A DNA stretch of 64,000 bases from HB2-32-21 sp003448675 (GCA_041584755.1 JBFHDK010000001.1:39650-103649), one strand, 5' to 3'; shown: positions 45,113 to 54,959, counted from the first letter of the stretch. Made by a program: numbers and translations. The notes: generated from the letters alone by a model not told the origin.

Positions 45113-45580
45113 ATGAAAAAAGCCCGAAAACAGCGCCTGCTGTTAGTGATTTTTATCGTGGTGGTTGCTTCTCTTGGCGTCGGCCTGGTGCTCTATGCCC
45201 TGCGCGACAATATCAACCTGTTTTACAGCCCCTTACAGGTTCAGTCCGGCGAAGCGCCCTTTGATACTCGTATACGCGTCGGTGGTGAAGTAGTTACTGG
45301 GTCTTTTTCACGGGCCAGTGATTCTCTGATCGCCACTTTTGCCGTCACCGATGGTGCGGCCCAAGTGCCGGTGCAATATCAGGGCATCTTGCCGGACTTA
45401 TTTGCCGAAGGCGAAGATGCGGTGGCCGTGGGGCGATGGAGCCGTGAGGGTGTTTTCGAGGCTGAAGAGGTTATGGCTAAGCACGACGAGGAGTATACCC
45501 CGCCCGAAGTGGCCGAAGCCCGGGAGCAGGCCGAGAAAGTCAAGGCCGGTGCCGATCAATCGAAACGCCCCGATAATTGA
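45113..45580 (+). CDS. ccmE: Cytochrome c maturation heme chaperone CcmE
   Basis: CcmE carries heme covalently in the periplasm. The 155-residue protein has an N-terminal membrane anchor (LLLVIFIVVVASLGVGLVLYAL), an OB-fold and the heme-binding histidine in AKHDEEYTP. Its start codon abuts the ccmD stop. Confidence 0.94.
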   Translation: MKKARKQRLLLVIFIVVVASLGVGLVLYALRDNINLFYSPLQVQSGEAPFDTRIRVGGEVVTGSFSRASDSLIATFAVTDGAAQVPVQYQGILPDLFAEGEDAVAVGRWSREGVFEAEEVMAKHDEEYTPPEVAEAREQAEKVKAGADQSKRPDN

Positions 45581-45598
45581 GTAGCTGTTGAGTCAACC

Positions 45599-47590
45599 AT
45601 GATTGCCGAGCTGGGACATTTCACACTGATTCTGGCCCTGTGCCTGGCCCTGGCCCAGGCTGTGGTGCCCCTGTTTGGCGCGGCACTGAACAATCGGCTG
45701 TGGATGACGACGGCGCGCAGTACTGCCTGTGGGCAGTTCGTTTTTGTTGCTATCAGTTTTATCTGCCTGACGCTGCTGTTTATAAACGACGATTTTAGCG
45801 TCCGTTATGTCGCCGACAACTCCAACAGCTTGCTGCCGATATATTACAAGATTAGCGCTGTATGGGCGGCCCACGAGGGTTCGTTGTTACTGTGGGTGTT
45901 GATTCTGGCGGGCTGGACCCTGGCAGTGGCTTTGTTCAGCCGCACCCTGCCTCTGGATATGGTCGCCCGTGTTCTTGGTGTGTTGGGTCTGGTCTCTATC
46001 GGTTTCTATTTGTTTGTACTGCTCACCTCAAATCCCTTCGAGCGCTTGTTGCCTTTTTCGCCTCCCGACGGCAGTGATTTAAACCCCTTGTTGCAGGATG
46101 TGGGACTAATCATCCATCCGCCCATTCTCTATATGGGTTATGTGGGTTTTTCGGTGGCATTTGCGTTTGCCCTGGCGGCACTGATGAGTGGGCGAATGGA
46201 CGCGGCCTGGGCACGTTGGACCCGTCCCTGGACCAACGCCGCCTGGGTGTTTCTAACTCTGGGTATCGCTCTGGGCAGCTGGTGGGCCTATTACGAGCTG
46301 GGCTGGGGTGGCTGGTGGTTCTGGGATCCAGTGGAAAACGCTTCTTTTATGCCTTGGCTGGCGGGGACGGCCTTGATGCACAGCCTCTCGGTGGCTGAAA
46401 AGCGGGGTCTGTTTCGCAGTTGGACCCTGTTGCTGGGCATCCTGTCCTTTTCCCTGAGTCTGCTGGGAACTTTTCTGGTGCGCTCGGGCGTGTTGACCTC
46501 GGTACATGCTTTTGCTTCGGACCCCGAAAGGGGGGTGTTTATCCTGATTTTTCTGGCGCTGGTGATCGGCGGCTCGTTGTTGTTGTTTGCCCTGCGTGGC
46601 TCCGTGGTTGCCCGTAGCGCCAGTTTTGACTGGTGCTCCCGGGAAGCGTTTTTGCTCGGTAACAATGTGCTGTTGATAATCGCCATGGCCATCATCCTGC
46701 TGGGCACCCTTTATCCCCTGGTTGCCGACATGGCAGGCTGGGGGAAAATCTCCGTTGGGCCACCATATTTCAATCTGTTTTTTGTGCCGCTGGCATTGAT
46801 GTTGGCGTTGTTGATGGCGCCGGGCGCGGTTATGCGCTGGAAGACCAATGAGCTCAGTGACCTTGCTAATAAAGGGCTGCTTATGGTGATCGCCAGCCTG
46901 ACGCTGGCTGCCCTGACACTGCTGATTGCGCCCGTTGGTTTTAAAGTGATGCCCTGGCTGGCACTGAGTACAGCTTACTGGGTAGGACTATGGACGTTAA
47001 ATGACTGGTGGCAAAAGAGCGAATCTGGCCGGGGCCGCTGGGCCGGCGCCCGGCGCCTACGTGGGAGTTATTACGGCATGCAGTGTGCCCATCTGGGCGT
47101 GGCGGTGGCGATCATTGGCGTGGCCTTGACCAGCTATTACAGCGAGGAGCATGACCTTCGCCTTGGGCCCGGAGAGTCGACGTCTATCGGGGCTTACCGG
47201 TTTGCTTTTCATGGCGTTATAGATGTCGCCGGGCCAAATTACATTGCCCGACGGGGACATATCGAAGTTTTTCGCGAAGATAAATCACTCCTCGACTTGC
47301 ACCCGGAAAAACGCCATTACACGGTCGGTGGTCAGGTTATGACCGAGGCTGATATCGATGGCGGTTTGTTTCGTGATATCTACGCGGCCCTGGGAGAGGA
47401 CCTGAAAACTGAGGGCGCCTGGTCTCTGCGTATCTATGTTAAACCCTTCGTTCGCTGGATCTGGCTTGGCGCACTGCTAATGTCCCTGGGCGGCATACTG
47501 GCGATGCTGGATAAGAGATACCGGCGCCTGAACCGCGCGTCTGTTGGCGCCGGGCGATCAACCCGAGGAGCAGTGCTTGGCGCGGATTAA
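45599..47590 (+). CDS. ccmF: Cytochrome c heme lyase subunit CcmF
   Basis: CcmF attaches heme to apocytochrome c. The 663-residue protein has about 14-15 membrane helices and the WWD motif (GWGGWWFWDPVENASFMPW), followed by HSLSV. Conserved histidines in the GLIIHPPILYMGYVG region are present. The 3' end overlaps the start of ccmG by 14 bases. Confidence 0.95.
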   Translation: MIAELGHFTLILALCLALAQAVVPLFGAALNNRLWMTTARSTACGQFVFVAISFICLTLLFINDDFSVRYVADNSNSLLPIYYKISAVWAAHEGSLLLWVLILAGWTLAVALFSRTLPLDMVARVLGVLGLVSIGFYLFVLLTSNPFERLLPFSPPDGSDLNPLLQDVGLIIHPPILYMGYVGFSVAFAFALAALMSGRMDAAWARWTRPWTNAAWVFLTLGIALGSWWAYYELGWGGWWFWDPVENASFMPWLAGTALMHSLSVAEKRGLFRSWTLLLGILSFSLSLLGTFLVRSGVLTSVHAFASDPERGVFILIFLALVIGGSLLLFALRGSVVARSASFDWCSREAFLLGNNVLLIIAMAIILLGTLYPLVADMAGWGKISVGPPYFNLFFVPLALMLALLMAPGAVMRWKTNELSDLANKGLLMVIASLTLAALTLLIAPVGFKVMPWLALSTAYWVGLWTLNDWWQKSESGRGRWAGARRLRGSYYGMQCAHLGVAVAIIGVALTSYYSEEHDLRLGPGESTSIGAYRFAFHGVIDVAGPNYIARRGHIEVFREDKSLLDLHPEKRHYTVGGQVMTEADIDGGLFRDIYAALGEDLKTEGAWSLRIYVKPFVRWIWLGALLMSLGGILAMLDKRYRRLNRASVGAGRSTRGAVLGAD

Positions 47591-48137
47591 ACTGTTTATT
47601 CCCCTGTTTATATTTTTGGTGCTGGCGGTTCTGCTGTACTGGGGTTTGGGGCGGGACCCCAGCGCCATGCCCTCGGCGTTGGTGGGCAAATCGGTGCCGG
47701 CTTTCAAGCTGCCGGCCCTGGCGGATGAAACCAGTATGCTGGATGCGTCCCTGTTTCAGGGACAGGTGAGCCTGCTCAATGTCTGGGCCACCTGGTGCCC
47801 GTCGTGCCGGGTGGAGCATCCCTTTTTAATGGAACTGGCGAAACAGGGTGTGCCCATTATCGGTCTCGACTACAAGGATGAGCGGGACAAGGCCCTAGCC
47901 TGGCTGGCGGATTATGGTGACCCCTACAAACAGGTAATTTTCGATCCCCAGGGTACCCTGGGGCTGGATCTGGGGGTTTTCGGCGCCCCGGAAACCTATC
48001 TGGTGGATGCCGAGGGAAGGATTCATTTCAAGCGGGTGGGGGTCGTCGATGCCCGGGTTTGGGAGCAGGATTTTGCTCCACGCTATCAGGCCTTACTTGA
48101 TGGTGAAACCCCGGTTGCTGACCCGAATGATCGGTGA
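47577..48137 (+). CDS. ccmG: Thiol:disulfide interchange protein CcmG/DsbE
   Basis: A membrane-anchored periplasmic thioredoxin that reduces apocytochrome c. The 186-residue protein has one N-terminal anchor (IKLFIPLFIFLVLAVLLYW) and the active site WCPSC. The TTG at 47577 preceded by GAGGAG is the likely start; an ATG 11 codons upstream lies within ccmF. Confidence 0.93.
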   Translation: MARIKLFIPLFIFLVLAVLLYWGLGRDPSAMPSALVGKSVPAFKLPALADETSMLDASLFQGQVSLLNVWATWCPSCRVEHPFLMELAKQGVPIIGLDYKDERDKALAWLADYGDPYKQVIFDPQGTLGLDLGVFGAPETYLVDAEGRIHFKRVGVVDARVWEQDFAPRYQALLDGETPVADPNDR

Positions 48138-48703
48138 GAGAGCACTTGATTAAAACTCGCAAAAGCGTTGCTCGGGGATTGCTAACCGTTGTCCTGCTGG
48201 CCGGGAGTGTTGTGGCTCTTGCCGCCATTGAACTTAACCGCTTGTCCACGCCCGAACTGTCGTCCCGTTACAAACAACTGATCCAGGAATACCGCTGCCC
48301 CAAATGCCAGAACCAGAATCTGGCTGACTCGGATTCGCCAATTTCCATCGATTTGCGTCGGGAAATCCGGCGCATGCTCGAAGAGGGCAAAAGCGATCGG
48401 GAGATCAGCGATTATCTGGTGGCCCGCTACGGCGAATTCGTGCTGTATCGTCCACGTCTGCAAAATTCAACCTACTTGTTGTGGCTGGGGCCCTTACTGC
48501 TGTTATTGATCGGCGCGGTTATCGTGGTGCTGGTTATCCGACGTCAGGCCAGACCGGTTCAGGCTCAGGAGGAGATAAGTCAGGCCGCTCTTAATCCTGC
48601 CGAGAAGGCGCGACTGCAGGATTTGCTGGCTGAGCCCAATGCTTCGGCGAGTATTGCCAAAGGCGATAACGCCAGCCAATATGGGAGTGAATCATCACCA
48701 TGA
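48134..48703 (+). CDS. ccmH: Cytochrome c maturation protein CcmH
   Basis: CcmH presents apocytochrome c to CcmF. The 189-residue protein has a signal/anchor, the redox motif RCPKCQNQNLADSDSP and a second membrane helix (about 113-134). Start is GTG at 48134, overlapping ccmG by four bases. The separate ccmI gene follows, so CcmH is not fused to a TPR domain as it is in E. coli. Confidence 0.94.
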   Translation: MREHLIKTRKSVARGLLTVVLLAGSVVALAAIELNRLSTPELSSRYKQLIQEYRCPKCQNQNLADSDSPISIDLRREIRRMLEEGKSDREISDYLVARYGEFVLYRPRLQNSTYLLWLGPLLLLLIGAVIVVLVIRRQARPVQAQEEISQAALNPAEKARLQDLLAEPNASASIAKGDNASQYGSESSP

Positions 48704-49911
48704 CCGAATGGCTTGTGGCGGCGGCTCTATTGTTGATGGCCGCACTGTTTATCACCTTCCGTCAGTGGTTTCCCGGCCGCAGGGCGAGCGAGCAGGATCA
48801 GCGCGTTGATATGAACCGTCAGCTATTTCAGGAACGGCTGGCGGAGCTGGAAGTGACTGATGGTAGCGGTGAGCCGACAGCGGATTCCCTGGTAATAGAA
48901 ACCCAGCGGCAGTTTCTTGCCGATCAAAGCGAAAAGATGGTAAAAGAGCCCGGTGTCAGTACCGGCGGTGGCATGATATTGATGCTGTTTACTGGCGCTT
49001 TGCTGGTGCTGGCGCTGGTGCTCTATGCCCGCCTAGGGGCCTTGCCTGATGAGCATATCCGCGGCCTTTTGCAACAGCCGGGAAGCAGCACGTCGGCTCT
49101 GCGTGATGCGCTGGATCAGCGGCTGGAGCAAAAAAGCGATAACATTTATTACTGGTTGTTGCTGGCGCGGATGGAGGTGGCCGAGGAGAACCTTGCCGAA
49201 GCGGAGCAGGCCTACCGGCACGCGCGCAAGCTGGCGCCCGATGATGCTACCGTCGCGGCGGAACTGGCCCAGGCGTTGTTTATGAAGACGGGGCAGCAGG
49301 TGAATGGGGAGATTGAATCGTTGGTGATACAGGCTCTTAAGGCCGAGCCGGATAATAGCCTGGCGCTTGAGCTGGCTGGCATCGTTTCCTATGCCAGCGG
49401 GGATTATCCGCGGGCGTTGATCTTCTGGCAGCGGGCGGTGGATCTGGCGCCACCGGGTTCGGTCACTGCCGAGGCTTTGCAGGCTGGAATAGATCGTATT
49501 CGAAGCCTGCGAGGAAAAGGTTCCCTTGGGGCGGAGGCGGGTAACACCGGGATCTTGGAACCCTTATTAAAAGTTCAGGTTGAACTGGACGAGAGCCTTG
49601 CTGGGGCTGGCGGGCTACCCGGGGACGCCACGGTTTTTATTTATATCCGGGAATGGCAGGGTGCGTCCATGCCCCTGGCCGCGCAGCGTTTCACCGTGGC
49701 CCAGTTGCCCCTGATGGTGACTTTTAGCGATGCAATGTCGCTCTCGGCGGCGCGCAAGCTGTCTTCAGTGGCTCAATGGGAAGTGGTTGCGCGGGTGGCG
49801 GTTGGCGGCCAGTTGCAGGCCAGCGCCGGTGATCTGGAGGGCCGAACTGGCCCGGTTTCTAACGATTTCGGAAAGGTAGTTGAGCTTATAATCGATAGCC
49901 GCCTGCCCTGA
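48700..49911 (+). CDS. ccmI: Cytochrome c maturation TPR protein CcmI
   Basis: CcmI binds apocytochrome c C-termini. The 403-residue protein has an N-terminal helix, a second membrane helix (about 88-108), and TPR repeats in its middle (about 140-270, with KLAPDDATVAAELAQAL and AEPDNSLALELAGI). A C-terminal periplasmic domain follows. It overlaps ccmH by four bases and ends the ccm operon. Confidence 0.9.
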   Translation: MTEWLVAAALLLMAALFITFRQWFPGRRASEQDQRVDMNRQLFQERLAELEVTDGSGEPTADSLVIETQRQFLADQSEKMVKEPGVSTGGGMILMLFTGALLVLALVLYARLGALPDEHIRGLLQQPGSSTSALRDALDQRLEQKSDNIYYWLLLARMEVAEENLAEAEQAYRHARKLAPDDATVAAELAQALFMKTGQQVNGEIESLVIQALKAEPDNSLALELAGIVSYASGDYPRALIFWQRAVDLAPPGSVTAEALQAGIDRIRSLRGKGSLGAEAGNTGILEPLLKVQVELDESLAGAGGLPGDATVFIYIREWQGASMPLAAQRFTVAQLPLMVTFSDAMSLSAARKLSSVAQWEVVARVAVGGQLQASAGDLEGRTGPVSNDFGKVVELIIDSRLP

Positions 49912-50038
49912 GTTTATGGGATAAGAGTAGTAGTGAAACTTGACTGCCTGTATTTCAGATTCGCGGGCGGGATACGTAGAATGGCCAAATTAGGCGGTTC
50001 AAAAATGAACGGAAGAAGGACTGGAAAGTAGCGAAAGC

Positions 50039-50806
50039 ATGTCGATAAACGTCAAACACGAAAGCCGCGAGGCCTATAAAAAAAGCCATACCCCGGACAA
50101 AATTGCTGATCGGCTGGAGGCCGGGCCTGGCTCCGTCTATCTCAAGGACTTTGTCTACGGCGCCGTCGATGGCGCGGTAACTACTTTTGCCATTGTTGCT
50201 GGCGTCGCAGGAGCCGGGCTCTCGGCCGGTGTGATTATCGTGCTGGGTTTTGCCAACCTGCTGGCCGATGGCTTCAGCATGGCGGTGAGTAATTATCTGG
50301 GTACACGGGCAGAAAACCAGCTTCGGGAGCAGACCCGAGCCCGGGAGCTGGACGAGATAAAAAAATGGCCGGAAGGTGAACGAGAGGAAATTCGACAGAT
50401 TTATCTCGGAAAGGGCTTTGATGGCGAATTACTGGATCAGGTGGTGGAGGTAATCACTTCCGACGCCGAGCGCTGGGTCGATACCATGCTCCAGGAAGAA
50501 CACGGCATGGCCCTGCAGGATCATGATGCCGGGAAGGCCGGGTTGGCAACATTTGTGTCTTTTGGCCTGGTTGGTTTGATTCCATTATTGCCCTATCTGC
50601 TTAACTGGATAATGCCTGGATCCGTTGCCAGTACCTTTTTTTGGAGCTCGGTGCTTACCGGGATCGCCTTTTTCTGGGTCGGTGCCTTGAAAGCCCGGTT
50701 CGTTAATCAGGGCTGGCCGGTGGGCGGTGCCGAGACCGTGGCCGTGGGTGGCTTGGCGGCGGCCATGGCTTATTACATTGGTGTGCTGCTTAAGGGCCTT
50801 GTCTAG
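50039..50806 (+). CDS. VIT1/CCC1 family transporter (iron or manganese)
   Basis: A 255-residue membrane protein. The first helix has the VIT1/CCC1 motif FVYGAVDGAVTTFAIVAG, the second GFANLLADGFSMAVSNYLGTRAE, and a cytoplasmic helical segment rich in Glu (DEIKKWPEGEREEIRQI) that resembles the metal-binding domain. Relatives move ferrous iron or manganese out of the cytosol. A GGA-rich ribosome binding site precedes the ATG. The cysteine-rich protein gene follows closely. Confidence 0.88.
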   Translation: MSINVKHESREAYKKSHTPDKIADRLEAGPGSVYLKDFVYGAVDGAVTTFAIVAGVAGAGLSAGVIIVLGFANLLADGFSMAVSNYLGTRAENQLREQTRARELDEIKKWPEGEREEIRQIYLGKGFDGELLDQVVEVITSDAERWVDTMLQEEHGMALQDHDAGKAGLATFVSFGLVGLIPLLPYLLNWIMPGSVASTFFWSSVLTGIAFFWVGALKARFVNQGWPVGGAETVAVGGLAAAMAYYIGVLLKGLV

Positions 50807-50888
50807 GCGGACCGGCGCGAAATGAAATCCGCTCGGCGCCTGGAACTATGTAGTCTTGCCCAAGGGTGTGTGGTTTTCGGTGCATACA

Positions 50889-51791
50889 ATGGACGAGCCG
50901 GTTAAGTATTGGCAGCGTTATCAAACCTGGAACGAGGCCGAGCAGGCCTGGGATAAACGGGCGGCACGGTTACAAACTGAACACCCGCTGCGTACTTTCA
51001 AGGTCAATCCCAGGCTGCCAGGCATTCGCCGCCACACCCGCAAGCACCTGACCTGGAAGACACTGTCCTATATACAACGCCACGACTACAGCGGCAAACT
51101 GGGCCGCTATTTCTGGCGGCGACCTCTTAAGCACGCCTGGGGTCTGATTCGCTCCCTGGCCTGCAAGCAGCTCTATCGCCGTGACGGCGATCTGTTTTTC
51201 TACCGGTTCGGTTGTCTGGAAGACGTTAAATCGCGCCTGATCGACCCGAACGCGGTACTGGTGATCGGTTTCTCCTACTGCCACAAACCCTTTGAATGCC
51301 CTGCGGGCCGTTTTACCGATGCCTGCGTCCGCGACCTGGACAGCCCAGTGTGCGGGCAGTGCTTTATTGGCAAATGTGTTCACGCCTTGCCCGATGCGCG
51401 AGTGGAGCCCCTGTTTATCACCACCGTGCACTACATCGGTGAGAAGATGATCGAGGCTCACGATCGCTGGCCAGACCGGGAGATACTGTTCCTTATTACC
51501 GCCTGTGAATTAACCCTGGAAATGTTTGGCAAGCTGGGTCACGCGGTTGGTTTTCAAGGGGTGGGGGTGCGCTTGGACGGACAAATTTGTAACACCATGC
51601 CTGCTTTTAAGGCCTCTGAACGGGGCTTGAAACCGGGTATGGCTGTGGTTAATGATGATGCCCAGGCCGATATGATGGCTTTGATCAGAGCCTTTGCCGA
51701 CAGTGTTGTATCTGATTCCCGCACGGTAAGCCTGGCGTCCACGCCCCCGAACCGGCGGGATCATATAATCGCCAGTGATCGTCGAGATTGA
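50889..51791 (+). CDS. Cysteine-rich protein, DUF116-like
   Basis: A 300-residue protein of unknown role. Residues 125-235 hold a cysteine cluster: C131-x5-C137-x8-C146-x8-C155-x2-C158-x4-C163, then C206 and C234. The layout (VIGFSYC..., CGQCFIGKC, ITTVHYIGEKMI, ITACELTLEMF, ICNTMP) resembles DUF116, a family with presumed metal or iron-sulfur binding. This is a judgement by eye. The N-terminal 100 residues are basic. The ATG at 50889 is used; a TTG at 50856 is possible. It lies 82 bases after the VIT1 gene, so a link with metal handling is possible. Confidence 0.55.
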   Translation: MDEPVKYWQRYQTWNEAEQAWDKRAARLQTEHPLRTFKVNPRLPGIRRHTRKHLTWKTLSYIQRHDYSGKLGRYFWRRPLKHAWGLIRSLACKQLYRRDGDLFFYRFGCLEDVKSRLIDPNAVLVIGFSYCHKPFECPAGRFTDACVRDLDSPVCGQCFIGKCVHALPDARVEPLFITTVHYIGEKMIEAHDRWPDREILFLITACELTLEMFGKLGHAVGFQGVGVRLDGQICNTMPAFKASERGLKPGMAVVNDDAQADMMALIRAFADSVVSDSRTVSLASTPPNRRDHIIASDRRD

Positions 51792-51809
51792 ATGTTGATA
51801 GTCGAGCGC

Positions 51810-52334
51810 TCAGGCCCCCGACGCCGGACTTTGAAATTCCACCACCAGATCGTCGGATAGGGTTTCCAACGCCGATTGAAGTCGCTCGGTATCGAAGCTT
51901 GGTGGTAGCTGAATTTGCGCTTCCAGTCTGAACAACGCCTCGCCGGACATGGGTGCGTTTTCGCACCAGGTGTTCAGCTGTTCAATATTGACCTTGTGAT
52001 CCGCAAGTATGCCACTCACCTCACCAACGATGCCTGGCCGATCATTACCCGTCAACAAAATATCCAGACACTGCCCCAGGGGGGTGCTTGGGGCCGTTGC
52101 GGCCTCGACGGTGATTCGCAATCCATCCTGTTCTAGGTGCTTGAGCGCCGCCAGCAAGCCATCGCGGTGACGGTCGGCGACGTCGACCAGCAAAATACCG
52201 GTGAATTTTCCCGCCAGGTGGGCCATGCTGCTTTCCAGCCAGTTGCCGTGGTGTCGCCTGATGGTGTTGGCCAGATTGTCGATAACGCCAGGGCGGTCAT
52301 CGGTGATAATAGTCAGGACAAGCTGGTGGTGCAT
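51810..52334 (-). CDS. gcvR: GcvR-like protein with two ACT domains
   Basis: A 174-residue protein with two ACT domains: residues 1-80 (LVLTIITDDRPGVIDNLANTI) and 90-170 (DILLTGNDRPGIVGEVSGILADHKVNIEQL). This is the form of GcvR, the glycine-cleavage repressor partner of GcvA. ACT domains bind amino acids. The start at 52334 (MHHQLVLT) matches relatives; the upstream open 30 codons are unlikely to be coding. The 239 bases to the first dehydrogenase gene show no other gene. Confidence 0.82.
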   Translation of the reverse strand: MHHQLVLTIITDDRPGVIDNLANTIRRHHGNWLESSMAHLAGKFTGILLVDVADRHRDGLLAALKHLEQDGLRITVEAATAPSTPLGQCLDILLTGNDRPGIVGEVSGILADHKVNIEQLNTWCENAPMSGEALFRLEAQIQLPPSFDTERLQSALETLSDDLVVEFQSPASGA

Positions 52335-52573
52335 GACAGTGGTGAAAGAGAGTGAGGGTAAACCATTATGCAACAAAAGGCCGGGCTGACAAGGTGTGGC
52401 TGGTAGCCCTTGGAAGAGCATCAATATGGCTGATTTTTCAGCAGTTTGGTGACTAGAAAGTCGGATATAGTCATTGTATGTTGGCTCTCGGGAATTTATC
52501 CTGCGCGGCTATCTTCTGCTCCTCTGGTAACGTCGCGCACCGCTTTTAGCTCACAGATAAAGAGGCCCATTCA

Positions 52574-53737
52574 ATGGATTTTAACCTTTCCCAGGAACAA
52601 ACCATGATTTACCAGTATGGCGAGAGTCTGGCAAAGACTTACGACCGTGCCTACTGGATGGAAAATGCCGAAGTCCGGCGTTTTCCCGAAGAAATGTACG
52701 CCCAGATTGCCGCCGATGGCTTCCTGGGCATGATGGTTCCTGAAGCCTACGGAGGCTCTGGTCTTGGGATGATGGAGATGTTGCTGTTTCAGGAGGGCAT
52801 CGCCAATGAAGGCGTGCCCCTGTTAAGCCTGGTAGTCGGCGCATGCATGTCCATGTCGGTGATCGGCGAGCATGGCAGTGAGGAACAAAAACAGAAATAC
52901 CTGCCGGCTGCCTGTTCCGGCGACAGCCGTTTTTGCTTTGCAATAACAGAGCCTGATGCGGGTACCAACAGCATTCGCATTTCCACCATTGGCAAGCCGA
53001 CCAGCGATGGGCGCTTTAAACTGACAGGGCGTAAAACCTATATCACCGATGCGGCAGAGTCCGACTATGCTCTGGTGGTTGCTCGCACCACCCCCCATAC
53101 AGAAGTAAAGCGCAAAACCGATGGCTTTACCCTGTTTATTGTCGATACCAAAGCTCCTGGTATTGAGATGCACCCCATCCCGGTGAGCATTCCTCTACCC
53201 GAGGTTCAGTATCAGGTGTTTTTTGACGACGTGGATCTTGGCCCCGAGCATGTGGTGGGCGAGGTTGGCCGGGGTTTCGATATTTTGTTCGAGTCACTCA
53301 ACCCGGAGCGCATTCTTGGCGGCGCCGTGTGTACCGGCATTGGTCGCTATGCCATGAAAAAGGCGGTTGAGTACGCCAATGATCGGACTGTTTTTGAGGG
53401 TCCGATTGGTGCTTATCAGGCCCTGCAACACCCTCTGGCGCGGGCCAAAACCGAGGTGGAGATGGCTTCGCTGCTGGCGCGCAAGGCCGCCTGGTTGTTT
53501 GACAATGGTCAGCCTTGCGGCGGTGAAGCCAATATGGCCAAGCTCGCCGCATCGGAAGCCGGAGTCAAAGCAGTGGATGCCTCCCTGCAATGCTTTGGTG
53601 GTAATGGTTTTACCAAGGAATATGGCATTTTCGATCTCTATCCTTTGGTGCGCCTGACCAAAACCGCACCCATTAACAACGAAATGATCCACAACTATAT
53701 TGCCGAACACGTGATGGGATTGCCGCGCTCGTATTAA
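52574..53737 (+). CDS. Acyl-CoA dehydrogenase, copy 1 of 7
   Basis: An FAD flavoprotein of 387 residues that should oxidise an acyl-CoA to the 2-enoyl-CoA. The FAD-contact motif ITEPDAGTN is at 124-132. The helix-G glutamate Glu245 (LNPERIL) matches the catalytic base of isovaleryl- and long-chain dehydrogenases. The usual C-terminal catalytic site YEGT is replaced (TAPINNE; the equivalent residue is Pro). The tail GLPRSY is shared by the array. It resembles copy 4 most in its middle part (residues 160-250). AAAGAGG stands just upstream of the start. Confidence 0.93.
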   Translation: MDFNLSQEQTMIYQYGESLAKTYDRAYWMENAEVRRFPEEMYAQIAADGFLGMMVPEAYGGSGLGMMEMLLFQEGIANEGVPLLSLVVGACMSMSVIGEHGSEEQKQKYLPAACSGDSRFCFAITEPDAGTNSIRISTIGKPTSDGRFKLTGRKTYITDAAESDYALVVARTTPHTEVKRKTDGFTLFIVDTKAPGIEMHPIPVSIPLPEVQYQVFFDDVDLGPEHVVGEVGRGFDILFESLNPERILGGAVCTGIGRYAMKKAVEYANDRTVFEGPIGAYQALQHPLARAKTEVEMASLLARKAAWLFDNGQPCGGEANMAKLAASEAGVKAVDASLQCFGGNGFTKEYGIFDLYPLVRLTKTAPINNEMIHNYIAEHVMGLPRSY

Positions 53738-53795
53738 AAAGAGCGAAAATACCAGGCAAGTTAATCAGCACCGTTAACCAACGAGGAAATAAACG

Positions 53796-54959
53796 ATGGA
53801 CTTTTCTCTTAGCGAAGAGCAACGGATGATTTATGAATACGGTCAAAACCTGGCCAAAACCTATGACCGAGAATACTGGATGGACCATGCCGATCGGGCG
53901 GAGTTTCCCGAGGAGATGTACCAGCAGGTAGCCCAGGATGGTTTCGTCGGCGTCATGGTGCCCGAGGCCTACGGTGGCGCCGGCCTGGGTATGATGGAAA
54001 TGGGCCTGCTCAATGAAGGTCTGGCGGAAGCGGGTATCCCGCTGTTGAGTCTGGTCATTGGCGCCACCATGGGGTTGAGCCTGATCGCGCGTTTCGGCAC
54101 TGAGGAGCAAAAACAGAAATACCTACCCGATGCCTGCTCCGGTAAAATCCGTTTTTGTTTTGCCATTACCGAACCCAACGCCGGCACTAATACCATTAAA
54201 ACCGCCACCATCGCGACACCAGCGGGTGACGGACGTTTCAAGATTAACGGTGGCAAGACCTATATTACCGATGCCGGTGATGCGGACTACATGGTGGTAG
54301 TTACGCGTACCACGCCCCATGACCAGGTTAAAAAAAGCACCGACGGGTTTAGTTTGTTTATCGTTGATACCAAGGCCAAGGGTATTGAGATGCACCCGAT
54401 TCCCATCAGCGTAAAGATCCCCGAGACCCAGTACCAGGTCTTTTTCGATGACGTGGAGGTCAGCGAAGCCGATGCGCTGGGTGGCGTGGACACGGGGTTT
54501 CGTGTGTTGTTTGAAGCGATTAACCCGGAGCGTATTCTGGTGGGCTTTATCTGCGCCGGACTGGGACGCTTTGCCATGGAGAAGGCGGTTGAATACGCCA
54601 ATGAGCGTACGGTATTTAATGGCCCCATCGGTGCTTATCAGGCGTTGCAGCACCCCTTGGCCAGGGCCAAGACCGAAATTGAAATGGCGGCGCTGATGTC
54701 CCGCAAGGCGGCCTGGTTGTTTGATAGGGAGGAACCCTGTGGCGCCGAGTCCAACATGGCAAAGTTTGCCGCGGCCGAGGCAGCCTGCCACGCGGTGGAT
54801 GCTTCCCTGCAATGTTTTGGTGGTAACGGTTTTACCCGGGAATACGGTATTTTCGACATCTACCCCATGGCACGGCTGCTTAAAACCATCCCGCTTAATA
54901 ACGAGATGGTGCTTAATTACGTGGCTGAATATGTACTGGGCTTACCCCGTTCCTATTAA
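53796..54959 (+). CDS. Acyl-CoA dehydrogenase, copy 2 of 7
   Basis: 387 residues, starting MDFSLSEEQRMIYEYGQ. ITEPNAGTN and NPERILVG are present. The middle region is the most different of the first four copies: DDVEVSEADALGGVDTG replaces the usual LGPEHVLGEVGKG, and the loop before it has KSTDGFSLF. This suggests altered substrate or subunit contacts. It lies 58 bases after copy 1, with AACGAGGAAAT before the ATG. Confidence 0.92.
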   Translation: MDFSLSEEQRMIYEYGQNLAKTYDREYWMDHADRAEFPEEMYQQVAQDGFVGVMVPEAYGGAGLGMMEMGLLNEGLAEAGIPLLSLVIGATMGLSLIARFGTEEQKQKYLPDACSGKIRFCFAITEPNAGTNTIKTATIATPAGDGRFKINGGKTYITDAGDADYMVVVTRTTPHDQVKKSTDGFSLFIVDTKAKGIEMHPIPISVKIPETQYQVFFDDVEVSEADALGGVDTGFRVLFEAINPERILVGFICAGLGRFAMEKAVEYANERTVFNGPIGAYQALQHPLARAKTEIEMAALMSRKAAWLFDREEPCGAESNMAKFAAAEAACHAVDASLQCFGGNGFTREYGIFDIYPMARLLKTIPLNNEMVLNYVAEYVLGLPRSY

